Assembly: GCA_947179485.1 (NCBI GenBank)
Contig: OX359247.1
Span: forward strand, 45,791,131-45,855,130
DNA length: 64,000 nt
Direction: 5' to 3'
DNA from: Allacma fusca
Taxonomy: Eukaryota; Arthropoda; Collembola; Symphypleona; Sminthuridae
Positions 12,748 to 25,900 of this stretch are shown one piece after another. The notes under the pieces are model-generated. The model did not search any database. It saw only the letters and a program-made list of their open reading frames with translations, and was not told the DNA's origin. A program made the position numbers and the translations under genes. The first letter of the stretch is position 1, and every line of letters starts with the position of its first letter.

Positions 12748-13810
12748 GTGGGGAGATATGCAGAGAGTGTGATATCATTGACATACTAATTTCTGTATTG
12801 GGAAATAATGCTGATAATTGTGAAAAGAGTACCTGAAATGTAAAATTTGTCTTGCGATAGGAAAGTACTGTACATGAAAATTAACGTACAAACTATAATA
12901 GTAAACATGGAATACACATTCACTTTGAAGTAGAAGCAGATTGTTTCAATTCGTAGTCCCAAGCATTAATAAATTATCGTTTGCAGCTTGCAGCAATCGG
13001 ATTTTTCAAACCTATATGACTTCATTCATTCAAGGAGCTACATTCATAAATGTAGCTTTGATTTGATTTCTGCTTACTCCTTTCACAAATTTAAATGCCA
13101 AAATATTTATCACCCAAAAACAAATTTCGTGGTGAGAGTCGTTAACCGTGCTTGTAAGGAAAGTTACCCTTAAAAGATGCACTTATGCTCGCCTTGCCTT
13201 TCACGACTACTACAATTATTACAAATGCATAATTTCTACATTTACATATTCGACAACAAACTTTTATAAACAACCTGAAAAGGTAAATGCCCACCGATAA
13301 TAAAATATTCCTCTGTCAATAAATATATGTATATGAACCGAAACATTAAAAGAATGAATCCTTGCTGTACTCAAGCAGATGTTTGGATTGGCAATAAATC
13401 CGCAACGTTATAAAACTCACAATTAATAGTAAAAGCGAACATGTACCTGGGTATACTCAATTCTAATTTTCATGGGCAGACATAAAACTGAAGTAAATAT
13501 GCACGGAGGAAATAGGAAATGTTTGCCCTAAATGCTACAATGTCTCTGCCTTTGTATGGTCTGTGCTTGTGCAATTTTAATATTTAGATCAACTTTGAAT
13601 ACAAGAAATGCTTCGGCATTAATTGACATATCCAAAACTATATGAAATACAAATGTTCCCATAATTTGTATGCTGATGTAGTGCATCATATTCTTTCGCC
13701 CTTTTATTGACAACAAGGGACAAAGGCATCAATTCCACCTGTCATAAAAATTTATAGTTTTACAGTTTCATTTTGCAAACGGAACAGATATTGTATACTT
13801 TGTGTTTGGC
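12748..13810. other. intergenic, no gene seen
   Basis: Upstream region of the second crystallin-like gene. I see no coding segment. Short open frames here have no recognisable domain and no splice-compatible partners. Confidence 0.4.
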
Positions 13811-13818
13811 TATAAATA
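13811..13818 (+). promoter_or_regulatory. TATA box of second beta/gamma-crystallin gene
   Basis: TATAAATA lies 93 bases before the ATG at 13904, the same motif and distance as in the paralog at 5924. Confidence 0.7.
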
Positions 13819-13903
13819 TCACTTTCTCCTTTATTTAGACACCAGTCTTAAAACTTGAAAATTCAATCGAAAAACTTCCAGAAAAGTATTTAATTCCTTC
13901 AAA

Positions 13904-14773
13904 ATGATTCTGGAATATTTCCTAGCGATCCTCCTGACGTTCTCACTGTTTGCAACCAATCAACGTGTCTGGGCTCAGTCTTTTAACCAAAGTATTACCC
14001 TTTACCGAGGTTATGATTGCAAGGGTCAGAAATTTGAGATTGGCACAAAAGTTTCGACCATGTTTGATTGGAATGATGCGGCGTACTCAGTTGCCATTAC
14101 TGGAGCGTAAGTGGAGGAATTTTTCTAAAATATTTCAGTCAAAATATACCAAGTTAGTTAATATTCTTGATACAAGTATGATCGAGTACAATTATTTCTA
14201 TATCGTGAGGCTAGGAATTATTATCTTGAGGCAAATAGGATGCAGTTTAATTCACAGTAAATAATCTACTTCAGATGGCTTTTCTACGAACATGCGGATT
14301 TCAACCAAGGCTCCAAAGCCGCCATGGAATATGGGTTCAGCTCAAGATCCACATGCCAGAACTTTATCTACGTAGGAGGTATCCTCTCCTCAGCTCGCTA
14401 TGTCGGTGACAGACGTAATTACAAGAAGAATTCATTGACTCTGTACAAGAGCACGTATTTCCAAGAGGATGAGGAGTACAGTATTGGTGATCGTGAAACA
14501 CTAGAACTGAAGCAACACCAATCTTTAATTATTACCGGAACATCAGCATGGACTTTGTATGACGAATCTTACCACGAAGGAAATGCTGTCTGTTTGTTTC
14601 CTAAAACATCTTCCGATTACAGTCCATTTTTTCTCTACGACTTGAAAAAAAACATTGATGTCCCTTACGACTCTATTCGCTCAATCAGGCTGGGATGCTT
14701 TGGTTCCAAAACAATCAATACGGATCGCTTTGCATCTGCTTCCCACGGAGGGCTGAATGGTAAGTTGCATTAA
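13904..14773 (+). CDS. secreted beta/gamma-crystallin domain protein (copy 2)
   Basis: Two exons, 13904-14106 and 14275-14773, joined in phase 2 at the same place as in copy 1 (donor GTAAGT, acceptor TTCAG). They sum to 702 bases, 233 aa. A signal peptide ends near RVWAQ. Four Greek-key units follow: ITLYRGYDCKGQKFEI, WLFYEHADFNQGS, LTLYKSTYFQEDEEY and WTLYDESYHEGNAVCL, then YDSIRSIRLGC. Copy 1 ends at this last Cys. Copy 2 has about 25 further residues, rich in Ser, Gly and Asn. The shared exon boundary, TATA box and motif order show a duplication, with the CD36-like gene now lying between the copies. The function is presumably structural or extracellular; nothing specific can be inferred. 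Confidence 0.9.
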
Positions 14774-14804
14774 GCAATCATATATATCATTATCAATATA
14801 CTTA

Positions 14805-14906
14805 AATAAAAGTAATTACTTTAAATTGAGTGTGGTGTTTATGAAAAGTAAATCATTTGACCCTTTCTTCAATGCACTGGTACAATTTTTTACCGCACAT
14901 TTTATT
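14805..14906. promoter_or_regulatory. convergent polyadenylation signals
   Basis: AATAAA at 14805-14810 serves the plus-strand crystallin-like gene. TTTATT at 14901-14906, which is AATAAA on the minus strand, lies 58 bases past the stop of the minus-strand ADAM10-like gene. The two genes are tail-to-tail, with stop codons about 190 bases apart. Confidence 0.55.
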
Positions 14907-14963
14907 TAAACAACAAGGACAAGACAAAACAACGTACACTTGTAAAATGCATAATAAATAGCG

Positions 14964-17125
14964 TTACCACTCTCGAGGTGTCAAGCATTCAGTTTTGTAT
15001 GAATCTATGATTGAGCAACCTTTCACAGTGTCACTCTCACCACAGCATTCCTCCTGCAAGTGACATTGCCAGAGGGAGCCACAATCGCATTCCTCGCCAT
15101 TTTCCACAAATCCTATATGACAAAGTTGCAAAACAAGTTTCATACAAGAAAAACGTACCTTGTGCAATTCATTATAATAATTACAAATATGAATTGCTTG
15201 GATAAGGAATACTTGTCAAAGTAACTGTTCTGTAGCGTAAGGCATGTTTGCATTTAAAGCGTACTACTTTATTTAATATTTATTCATTATTCTAACCATT
15301 CCCACAAAAAGTATCATTCTGGTTTTGCTTCAAGCAATCAACCCCGTTTGAAGCCAGAAACTGAGTCACATGATCTTTGGTACACGGGGACATCCTGAAA
15401 CTTCCAGGTCTCACCCCGACGTTAAGTTGTTGGATGGGATGCATCAAAAAGGGGTTGAGGAAACGCTCCCGTAGCCTTGCGATGCATCGAGTGTTAGTCA
15501 CATCGTCATGATGAGCCCCAAAAAGATGACCAACTGCATGGAACAACCCTCGAAAAACATCATATTTAGCGATTTTATATGAAAGCATAAATCCACTGAT
15601 GACAGCTATGTTCTTGCTTGTACACAATCCTCGGAGGTTCGTGGTGGAAACTGCTGGTGCCATATTGTGGTATACAAATGCTAAAGTTGCACAAGAAGAT
15701 TTACAAACTGGTCCGAGATGTTTTGTTGCAAGTGCCAGAGCACTCCTTGTAGTGATGCTGTTGGTATTGGTGGAGAACATGTACTTTGAACTTGAACCAT
15801 CTTCAGCTGTTTTACCCGGATGCTCTTCAGGTTCCTCGGTTGTGGTCACTCGGATGTGATCGTTGATGTACAAATTGCTAATTACAAACCCAATATTCTC
15901 TGGGAGGCCATCCTGGTCAAAGTCTAAGGATCGGAATATCCAATTGAGGAATTTTATTAAGTCTATAATTTCAGCAGCGCCATGTTGAACAGAACCACCT
16001 AGGGAAAATTTTTGAGCGAAATTCGGTTGTAGCCAAATGCACAGGTTACAAATGTAGGTGTCATCTCTGCGATTAAATTTAAAAAAAAAACATGTATTCA
16101 TAAAAGATGTGGAAGTATCTACTATTAGAGTAGGGGAATGTAATGTAATGCTTATTGAATGCAATATGGAGTTTCATAATTAGGTAGACTTTTCCATAAC
16201 AGGTTAGTAGTTTGTAACCTTCTGGCATCAAAAATAGTATGGTCAGTTAGACCAGCTTTGAATTTAAAGGAGTGTATCACATCCTTATCCTTATGGAGAA
16301 TATTTGCATGAGAGTACTGTTCCTGGTCTTTGGTCTGCCTTTTTCGACGTCTCTTTTTTGAATCACTGTCATCATAATTTTCTGCGTCTGGAGGTATTTC
16401 TCCATCATCTCTGTAAATGTGTTCAAATAATATGGCATTTCCAGCCCCTCGTTTCCGTCTCCTTCGCCTGGATTCTGGTACATACAGCTGTAAATTATCA
16501 GCAGGCTCCACATAGAAAACTACATGATGGAGCCTCAACATATCAAATTGTCGAATTTGACCGTAGAAATTTCTGTAAAGTAATAGTGACAAAAAAAAAT
16601 TAATATTCACAATCATAAATATAAATTTCAAGAAGGCAAATGCAATTTAACTAACCCATTGATCATAAAGCCCGTTATTTTCGAATTGGGATTGTACTTC
16701 ACATAACCGGTCACTCCTTTTGTTTCTTTGTATAAACTGTGTGGGCTGTAATGGTCTTCAAAAATTTTTATTTTTACACCTTTGCCAAATATACTAATGT
16801 GTTTTTGAAAATTTTCCTTGAAAAAGCAAAGTGTCACTACTGGAAATTCAAACGAGCTGAGGTCAATATCTAAAGATGTTTTACAATCGTCGGGTGAGGG
16901 ATTCGTGGGTGGCTCTGTAAGATCTTTCCAAGTCTTTGAGATTTGAGTCTGTATTTGCACAAATTTAAAATCTGTGAAGCGGTTCCTCTCCAGATCAATA
17001 TTTACGTGATGTTGTTCCAGCTGAATATGAGGAAGGCCCCAAATGCCTTCCAACAAGTGAACTGTGGGGAGTAAACATTGGAAGAGCAAAAACCAAAGGA
17101 AGAGCTTAGGAAACCTTATCATCAC
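14964..17125 (-). CDS. truncated ADAM10-like protein with inactive zinc motif
   Basis: Four exons on the minus strand: 17125-16656, 16572-16219, 16066-15297 and 15112-14964. They sum to 1743 bases, 580 aa, in full phase agreement. A signal peptide opens it (FLWFLLFQCLLPTVHLLEG). A prodomain follows, with two basic runs of furin type (RRRRRKR and KKRRRKRQ), then a reprolysin-like domain in the ADAM10/Kuzbanian style (DDTYICNLCIW, DFDQDGLPENIGF). The zinc motif reads HAVGHLFGAHHD, with Ala in place of the catalytic Glu of HExGHxxGxxHD (codon GCA, not GAA), so proteolysis is very unlikely. The Met-turn (FLMHP) and a disintegrin start (CGNGFVENGEECDCG) remain. The protein stops within the disintegrin domain, with no cysteine-rich region or membrane anchor, so it should be secreted. 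A close minus-strand AATAAA supports the stop. Confidence 0.88.
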
Positions 17126-19520
17126 TAAATTTAATTACTAGTAAGCCAGCCAGAGATTTCAAGTCGTTTTAACTCTCCAGATATTTTAAGCAGGATTTCC
17201 TAAAACTTTCTAATTGAAAATCAACATACGAGTCTCAAACTTGATCTAAACCGTCAGTGTCATTATAGTGCATCATTTTTTTTAAACAATACTTCCTTGC
17301 TTTTTGACTCTACCAAATATTTTACTAATTTTATGTAGTCTAGATAATAATATTTTTTAAATATTCTGGCATTTAAATAACTATGTCTAGTATGGCTGCC
17401 TAATTCCGGGGAAATGAAAAACATTTTAAGTTTGAATTTATTATTTGCACACCAAGATTTAACCAGCCCTGATTAAAACCTAGTCAATCCTCCAAATTTT
17501 AGAAGTAGGCAGAGGTCCATAAAATTTTGCACAACTACAGATACTTAACACGAACGTTCCTTTTCAATTAACTAGTATTTTCCATATAGAGATTTTCGGA
17601 TACGTCAAAAATGGCCAAAATAAAACCACAACGGAGAAAAAATCATCCGACAGCGAAATTTATTCCACAAGTTGACGCATACCATTTAAAATGAAATCCT
17701 ATAGGAATTTATTTTTATAGTAAATACTTACAGGAGCCCTGAAAGATCTGTCAGTAAAAATCAGTTTCTCGACTGATTATTTAAGCCTACATTCCAGTTA
17801 CCCGAAACACCTATAATTTCAAGAAAAAATATAATTCAGTACCACTTCACCCCAAAAATATGAAATGCATTGGGATTACAGATAATTTCAAGGGTTGTAT
17901 TCCTACAGTATTACAGATAATAGAATTGCATTTCAGAAGTATTTTTTCAAAACAATGGAGTTAATTTATGCACATAATGTATTGCCACGACATCACTCCT
18001 GACTCTTTCAATATGCGGTGCTGTTTGCGGAAAACTCCAGGTGTGCATACATAAACATCATGAATATAAACTGCACTGTTACAAATAAATACAGTAAATA
18101 ACATATGTATAAATGACAACTGGGAAAGAAGAACAAAATGTGTACCTTGTTAATAAAGGTGACTTGAGACTTCCATCAAGGTTTTGCCACTTTTCTTACC
18201 ACTTACAAGCTCACATACATACACAAGTATATATACATAAGTGCGATCGAAACTACTGCTAATTGCTTAGAAATCAACTTCGCTGCTTGAAAATAGGCAA
18301 CTGCATTAAACATTCATGAGCTCAACCCCAAATAATGTACTCACTGACTCTCAGCACTGATTTGTAAACAGAGAATTATGCGGAGAGCAAATTGTACTGA
18401 CAAGCAGTCAATAATCTTCGACAACTGTACTACGTGAAAGCCATTCTTAAATGGTCCACATGCTCCGTCATCCTGAATTTCAAGAAATTCTCCCTTCAAA
18501 ATTAAAACCTGACCCGGATTCCCATCACTAGCAATTTATTTTCCATTTTTAAAATTATTCAATTTCCTGAACAGTTGACAGTTTCCATTCCTTTATTTAA
18601 AAACGTAAGTGTGGATACATTTTTAGTATGTGCAGAATTCATACCTTATACATTTTGTAATGAAATCATTTAAATGCACGAGAAAGGCACACACAATTTT
18701 GGCGAAATTAGTTCAAATCATTTTTTAGCTAAATTTCTTCATTGGAAATCAATGCGAACGAATAATGATTTAATTAATCATGTAGAATAAACATTGTGCG
18801 TGTGTGATTGAAATGGCTACAATTGTTTGAGTCAATCTTACGTTACAACCGACAATAATAACTATCTGTCTTGCTAACTAAGTTAGCTTGTTAGCACGAC
18901 TTGATAAAAACAGGCTGCTAAATTGTTTGAAACGTTCCTCTGTCAATTTGACTAACAACGGTAACCCGTGTCAGTTTGGAAAGGGGACACCTTTTCACTC
19001 AAATTCACATACTATTTTAGGTACAAGACGACCAACACAGGGAAAGACAAGTCAAAAGGAAAGAATTTCGAGATGACTCCTCTCAGTCAGTAGAGGCAGA
19101 TCACTTCATCCTCCACGGCGTCAATCAGATATGGAATGATAAGCAAAATAAATTAGTGTTTGGTTTATTTGAGACACTGGTCCTACCTACCCAATATTAC
19201 TCTCATTAGTATTCCTCGGAGGTGATCCTGCACAATGTGATTTCATTAAGAGCCATCCCCACTGTAGACAGGTACTTGATTCACCGAATCCACTTCCCAA
19301 GACCAGACACAAGGAAGGTTCCTGTCTATAGGTCAAGATTTGTCTCTGCACTTCACAACAACAATTTAATTATTGCAGTTGGTCAGAAACCATGATAGTG
19401 AAATGTGCTGCAATTTGTGCCATGTGTAAAAATACATTGTGATATCTAATTGGAATTACACAAGGACCCTCCTTCAGATATACTACAGTGAATTTACGGA
19501 TAATTTTATACTCTTTTTGT
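17126..19520. other. intergenic, no gene seen
   Basis: About 2.4 kb between two divergently transcribed genes. No domain, splice-compatible exon or clear repeat was found. It probably contains the promoters of the ADAM10-like and DM4/12 genes. Confidence 0.4.
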
Positions 19521-20752
19521 ATGAACATGAAGCTATGGGGTGCTTCAAGCTTTATTTTTCTTACTTTGCTACTACTTTCTCCAGCAATTTCCAATCGGGA
19601 AGATAGTGTCAGGTCCCAAGAGCAGAATGGGAAGGTTCGGAAAAAGCGAGTTATTTGGATGAAGAACCGGAGACTAATTTTACCACCAGGATCAATTTTA
19701 ACAGTGACACCTACTTTGCAAATTCCGTTCTTGAGACAACCTCCTGAAGGAATAAATTCAGATATTAAAATCTCTTGGGTTTTTTACAGTAAGGATTTCA
19801 GTCTCATACAATGCTAAGTAAAATAATTACATATAATTTGACTTCATTAATCACAACAACCTCTGTTTGTAAATCAAATTTTTAGTGTTCTTCGACAAAC
19901 TAGGCATGACAGATGAGTCACATCCTTGGCCTCCATTTTATCCTTTCAGTGACCTGTTTAGAGTAATACGCCGAAATCCGCAGAATAAAAGGTCGGTTCT
20001 GTCCCTTCCTCCTCCGGAAAAAATTCAGGGAGGAGAAAGAGCAGTTATAATTCCACAGCTGGAGAGCATTCTTGAGTCCATTGGAGTTTCAGGAAGGGCC
20101 TGTCTTTTGCGTGCAGTTTGTGAAATCCATGAATTTCCTTTGCATGAGGAAGGCTTCGGATTATTTGGAGAGATCCTTACTCTAATGTTTACGTAAGTTT
20201 TGTATTACATATAATTTTGGGCTAATTTGTAATGGCTAGGAATGTAAGTACAAAAAGTTATAATCTAACAATATTTGCATGTAAGTAAGCTGAAGTGAAA
20301 ATACTGAATTAAAATTAATTAAAAATATGAGAATTTTTGTTATTTGATAAGTTTTTACTGTTAAGTTTTATGTTCACTTTAGCCTTAAAATCTTTCTATA
20401 GCTCATTTTTTCTTGCCTGGTAGTATTTATATACATATGCTAACATACAGTTACACATAGCTCATTGCACAATAATTAATTTGTGTTCTTGAGTTACAAT
20501 TTCCAACTTGTACTTTCATTTATCAACAGTATCAGCAAATCCCCTTATGCGGAATCCCACCTGATGGAATACTTGAAAGCTGAAAAGACTGGGAAATCTG
20601 GAGACTGTTTTGAGTACTTTTTGGAGTGTCCAAAATCCATTTTCACTTACAAAGAAAATAACAAGTACAGTCAGGATATGCAAAAAATTCGTCATATTAG
20701 TTTGCAGGATGATAATGATTCTAGTAGTATTACAGACAATCGGATTATGTAA
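19521..20752 (+). CDS. DM4/12 family protein
   Basis: Three exons: 19521-19788, 19886-20192 and 20530-20752 (798 bases, 265 aa). The start is the first ATG (reading MNMKLWG), followed by a hydrophobic signal segment (SSFIFLTLLLLSPAIS). A dibasic stretch (KVRKKRV) comes next, then a conserved block (RLILPPGSILTVTPTLQIPF). The second exon carries the DM4/12 signature GRACLLRAVCEIHEFPL and the third the typical ending CPKSIF. The family is arthropod-enriched and secreted or membrane-associated, with no firmly known function. AATAAA at 20845-20850 lies 93 bases after the stop. The frame chosen is the only one in which all three exons join without a stop. Confidence 0.88.
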
Positions 20753-21117
20753 GGAAGGGTCAATAAGTTATTTAGCTCAATTATTGAAAATGACTATTTA
20801 TTTGTGAATAGAATTATTTAAAGATTGTCATTTGTGAAAACAAAAATAAAAACTGTTTTTAACGGTAACGTGTATTTCCGTAGTCACATCTTGGCACTCC
20901 ACATATACACACATACTACTATGTATGTAATGTCCGCTGTTTGTCTAGACCTTCCGTTGTGATTACTTCTGACAGACCTCTTCGAATAAGCCTGGATTAA
21001 CCTGTAATTTTGAAATTAGTTGGTTTAAAAATCTGCATTATACAAACATTTTGGGAAATATATAGTGTGGTAATATTCGTCTAGTACAGTTGGGAATCCT
21101 GGGTTAAATCTGGACTA

Positions 21118-22997
21118 TCAGTAAAACATTAGTACCTTTTCCATTACTTTCCAAGCTACAGTCTTGACAATTGAGTGTGGATTGTCCTCACAATACCCCA
21201 TGCAAGCCTTTTTGAGTAATTCACAGTTGAAGGTATCCGCAACCAGAAGAAGGGAAGCTACATTTTGTGGAGTTATTGAGTCGATTAATTCGCGCTCACA
21301 AATACTCTGTAAAAACGAAACAGTCAAGTCAAAGTATTTGGATGTATTTAATTAGATATGAGTAAATATCGAGTCCAACTTCAACTACAGTATTTAGTTC
21401 TTTATCATTCCATAAAGCAACAATAAATCACCTTCAGTCCTGGGAGCTCCAATGAATCCGCAAACCGTATTAAAACTTGTGGGGAGTCCAAAGGGTCCAC
21501 CCGATCTGTGTACATATACTGTAACAAGGATTTAAGTATCTGTGTAGTGACCTCCAGGGTCAGCACCCCATTGGTGGTTTCGATTAGCTGTGCCAGCACA
21601 GGAGATCGAAAGGACAGTAGGAGTTTATGGGCTGGGATTGCATCTCCGTCAGAGGATCGAAGGTAAATATCCGTCTTCTCATTTGTCACCAGCTTGCTCC
21701 ATAGATCCAGTGCTAAAGAGTGCTGCTCCTCCACTTTATCCGGTACCTACAATAAAATTCAATAAAAACCATATTATTATTATAGATAGATACTATCACG
21801 TCAATTTCCTGTCCACTAATAATAGTAGATACCCAAAATAAAATGCTTGTATCTCGTAGAAAAGAAATCTCCTAAGAATAATTTTTGCATGTGCCTAACC
21901 ATATTATAAATATTGAGCAGAAGTTGTAATTTAACCTAAAGTTCGTTGTGAAAATTCTCATTGAAAGCACAATCATAATCTACCGACAAAGAGAGCATTC
22001 TAAAAAACCAACTCACAAGATAGATTTTGCAAAATATGTCAATGTTTTTTCTGTCAATCAGATGTCTGTCGAGGATGAGGACATCGCGGACAGCTATGCT
22101 CTGCAAATTCTGTTGCTCCTTCGTCAAAGGTGACAAGGTCACCTTTTGAACCCCCGTCGGCGACACTTCGTACTGTTTCACAACGTCATTCCAAACGCCA
22201 AAATTATAACGAATCTAGAATCATTTCAAACGCAATAAAAATTAAAGACTTGACATTAACTTTCAAGACACGTGTTTGTTATCATATATTTCCAAAACTT
22301 TTTATTATAACTCAAGTAAGCCAAACATTTAAGTACAGTCAACAGTACAGTTTAAGAACATTTCTAAAAGCAAGCAAAGAAGAAATTAGCATCATGTCAA
22401 ATAAAAATTGAAATCTTTTTTCATTCTTATAGAACACGCTCTCCTTATAGCAGTGTCCCTTATGTAAAGAGTGGAGTACAAATGTTACTCAATTTTTGTA
22501 TTTAAACCTTGCATGTATGTATAGATGTATGAATAAATACCTGAACATTTTCAGATTCCCCAGTGTCGATGCCGGGCGACGAGGATACAAGATTTAAGCA
22601 CACAACAACAGGATTAGTTAGATTCCTTCCATCCTCATTGGTCCAAAACCGTAGGGCCATAGACCATTCTGTTTTCATGCCATTTACATTTACCTGCAAT
22701 AACAACAAAATGCATTTACAAAATATTGCAAGACTCGTTTTAACCCGATAGAGTTACGAAAATTAAATTATGACAATGAGATTTCCTATTTGCTCACAAA
22801 GAAAAGTTTTTAGTACAGTACCCCAAATGACTTACATGAAAAGTTGGACTGTCAATACTAAGCCCTTGTTCCACAATTTTAAAATAATTCTCAATTTTCC
22901 AGGTGTACTTAAAAGTAACATCCAGCAAGTGCCTGGCCTGTACCTCTACGTGACTATCATCCGCACCCCGAACTTCAACTTTATCACTCATTTTCAT
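21118..22997 (-). CDS. MATH-BTB (speckle-type POZ-like) protein
   Basis: Five exons on the minus strand, all phase 0: 22997-22836, 22693-22541, 22214-22017, 21746-21432 and 21306-21118 (1017 bases, 338 aa). The first exons form a MATH domain: FKYTWKIENYF, then WSMALRFWTNEDGR and VVVCLNLVSSSPG. The fourth exon is a BTB/POZ domain (EKTDIYLRSSDGDAIPAHKL, LLSFRSPVLAQLIE, LLQYMYTDRVD). The fifth is the BACK-like helical tail (ICERELIDSITPQNVASLLL, ...LKKACMGYCEDN). Proteins of this plan act as substrate adaptors for cullin-3 ubiquitin ligases: MATH binds the substrate and BTB binds the cullin. The arrangement equals that of SPOP, but the ends differ enough that orthology is not claimed. The start could also be the ATG two codons downstream. 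Confidence 0.9.
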
Positions 22998-25900
22998 CAC
23001 ACTGAAGTTTTTTTTAGAATAGCTATACTTAAGCTACAACAATTATTCAAATCTTTCACTTCGCAAGAATAAAAAAGGGAAAGTCGTAGGAAATGTATAA
23101 AAAATATTATACAAGCCTTAAAAATATTTCTGCTGGACAAAATTTTGCTGTACTTTGAGAAAGGTTTAAGCTTGCAACTGGAGTCTGCAAAAAGGAAGGG
23201 TATTACGTTGATTTGCAGCTGTCACGGATTGTACTGATGTTGTTGGTAGTTAAATATGAAACTAAATTGTGAATATCAAAGTCAAGTGCAAACTTAATGA
23301 TTAATTAGAAGCAGCAGTAAAATCTTATGATAGCACGTGTCTTTATTTTCAGTCCTCTTGAAGCTAATGTCTAAGTATATGTTGTATCTACTATGTACAT
23401 GGGCTATGATAGGAATTTTAATGACTGAAATATCTTTGAGTTAGTAATCTACAGTTGCACTAAAATTTAGTCTCTTTCCTGCTCTGAGATTAAACACCAG
23501 TAAGAAAAACTTCCTGCTGTGGCACTTACTATAAATAAGCAATGATGCGTAAATATCTTAATGAGAGCTTATGTAAGCCAATGAAATTCTTTTCCTATGA
23601 GTCTTATTGATTCTGCAATAATAAATAAATTGCAAAATTTCTCTGTCAAACTTAGCTCTGGTGATCTGTCATGAGATGATGGACACCCATGGGGGAATAA
23701 ACAAGACGAAGAAGGGAAATAACAAAAACAGACGGAGAGTTTTTTTTTTAAAGAGGGACAAAACTCTAAAGGGCTTATGGTTGGAGGATTAGAGAGGACA
23801 GCGTGGCAAATTGTTTTTTTTTTAATTGTGCACACTAACAAGACTATTAAATTTCATTTATAGTGCACTCCTCAAAATTATTACCCTCCTCAAAAATTGT
23901 ATGGAAGCTATGCGTGAGGACACAATAACAAAATGCGATCTACTTTATACATTCGCCGGAGTAAACAACGTTTGGTTGGACATATCTAGAAATTACAGAT
24001 AAAGGCTGGATTTGAACTGATCCCATATGCACAGAGATACTCTGCATCTTTCATCGTAACAACGGTAAATTTCTGTTATCTCCTTCATTATATAAAATTT
24101 ATCTTATTAAAATCCCTTATCTCCTTTCATAACCTTTGTTATTTTCTCTGTCCACTGTATCTATACTCAAAGGACACAAATAAATCTCAAACACGAGTTA
24201 TATCGCAAGGCAAAACCTCCAGCGAGTCTGATTTGACCCTTGTCAAGTATGATGTTGGATTACCGGAATTAAATGAACACGCTTCTCATCAATGCTTCAA
24301 TAAATAACAAGTTATCTATTCCGTTTGACGCGTTTTGATGAATTGTCAAAAAATGACCTACTCGATCCCGGCTGTTAATTTCCTCCACTCATTCCAATCA
24401 TGATGAGCATCTGCATTTCTATCCTGGCCTCAAATTAATTACTGTCACGGTTCATTTCACAGGCCTGGATCTAGTGGTCACTAGTATATATAGTTGATAC
24501 AAATTATGCAGATTATGTAACTGTCTCCTCCTAAATGCATCCAGTCACCTTCGTTAATTAATTCTCATCATTATGGCGTACATGTAAATTACCTAGGCAC
24601 AATATAAACCCTTATTTCCAATAATTGTTTATTCCATTAGCGTTACTTATAAATAATTACTACATTCATATTTTTACAAATTGTGCAAGTAATTACACAC
24701 TCTGTTTTGATGGGAATCATCATTTGAGCGGAATCATAAGGAAATAGTTAGATTAACATTAAACTAAAATTTTTAAAATAATTTACTAGTACTGTAAAAA
24801 CTCATGAATATACATTTGTACTTGTTGTGTGTTTGTACATAATTATGTACATATTTAAGTGCAACTGCAAACTTATCACAGGCCAAAAGTTAACTGTGTA
24901 CTATAAGTAATTATAGTTGACTGACAGGACAATGCAAGTGTTCACTTTTATTTTTTCCGAAATTCTTTATAAGTACTTATTCATTCTAGCTTCTATTTCT
25001 GTGAGGTTGTTCAAGTTGGGTATGAAACTATAATAATTATTATAACTTGCCAAAAAATATCATGAATAACTATACGGCACAAGTTTTTGTTGTTCCACTC
25101 AACCAATTAACAAAGTACACAAACAAGTATTTTTCCACCTTTGTACTGAAAAGCAAGGGTCAGTCAATCATATCTCCTAATTCATAATAATAACAATAAT
25201 GGAATAGTAATTATAAGTTTATTTTTGGTTTAATTATTTTTTGATTGTGGTATCTATCCATACACACTCACACTACCCCAATTACCGCTATTATGCCTTA
25301 ACTTTTGTTTATAACTCTGAGGTATTGTCAAAAATTCTGGAAAAATACAGATAAGGACTTCGCACGCCCAGCAATTGTTATTGATTGTAAAACTTCAGAT
25401 TTTATCAAGCAAAACAATTTATGAGACCATCAATTTTTCTCATAACTGTGTGCCAGTCCCATATAATTATTGTGTAATAACAGGCATTTAAATGCAAGCA
25501 AAATTACCTCTCAACACCCATCCCAGATTTGAACGTTCGAATATAAAAGACAGTTTTTCTGGAAATAATTATTTGTAACCCTGGTATTGGTAAAACATGG
25601 GATAATTCCTCCATCAAAATTCGTCTCTCATAGTACATACTCTATGAATGAACACAAAGTGGGAGAAGTACATAATTATTACCTGTGCGTGAGTGAAACC
25701 CCCAAAATGCGTCAACTCGGTCAGTCAACTCCCGCCAGATAAGTTGATCCCAATTTGTGAGCACCAGGAAACTTCCTAAATTCATTTCGCATGTGACATA
25801 ATATTTAATGCTAATTTTTAGCTCCGTAATACTTTGTAGGTGTTGATTTCCGCAGTTACTCTGAACTGGAGTCATTTGATTAGAAAAGTGCATGTATAAG

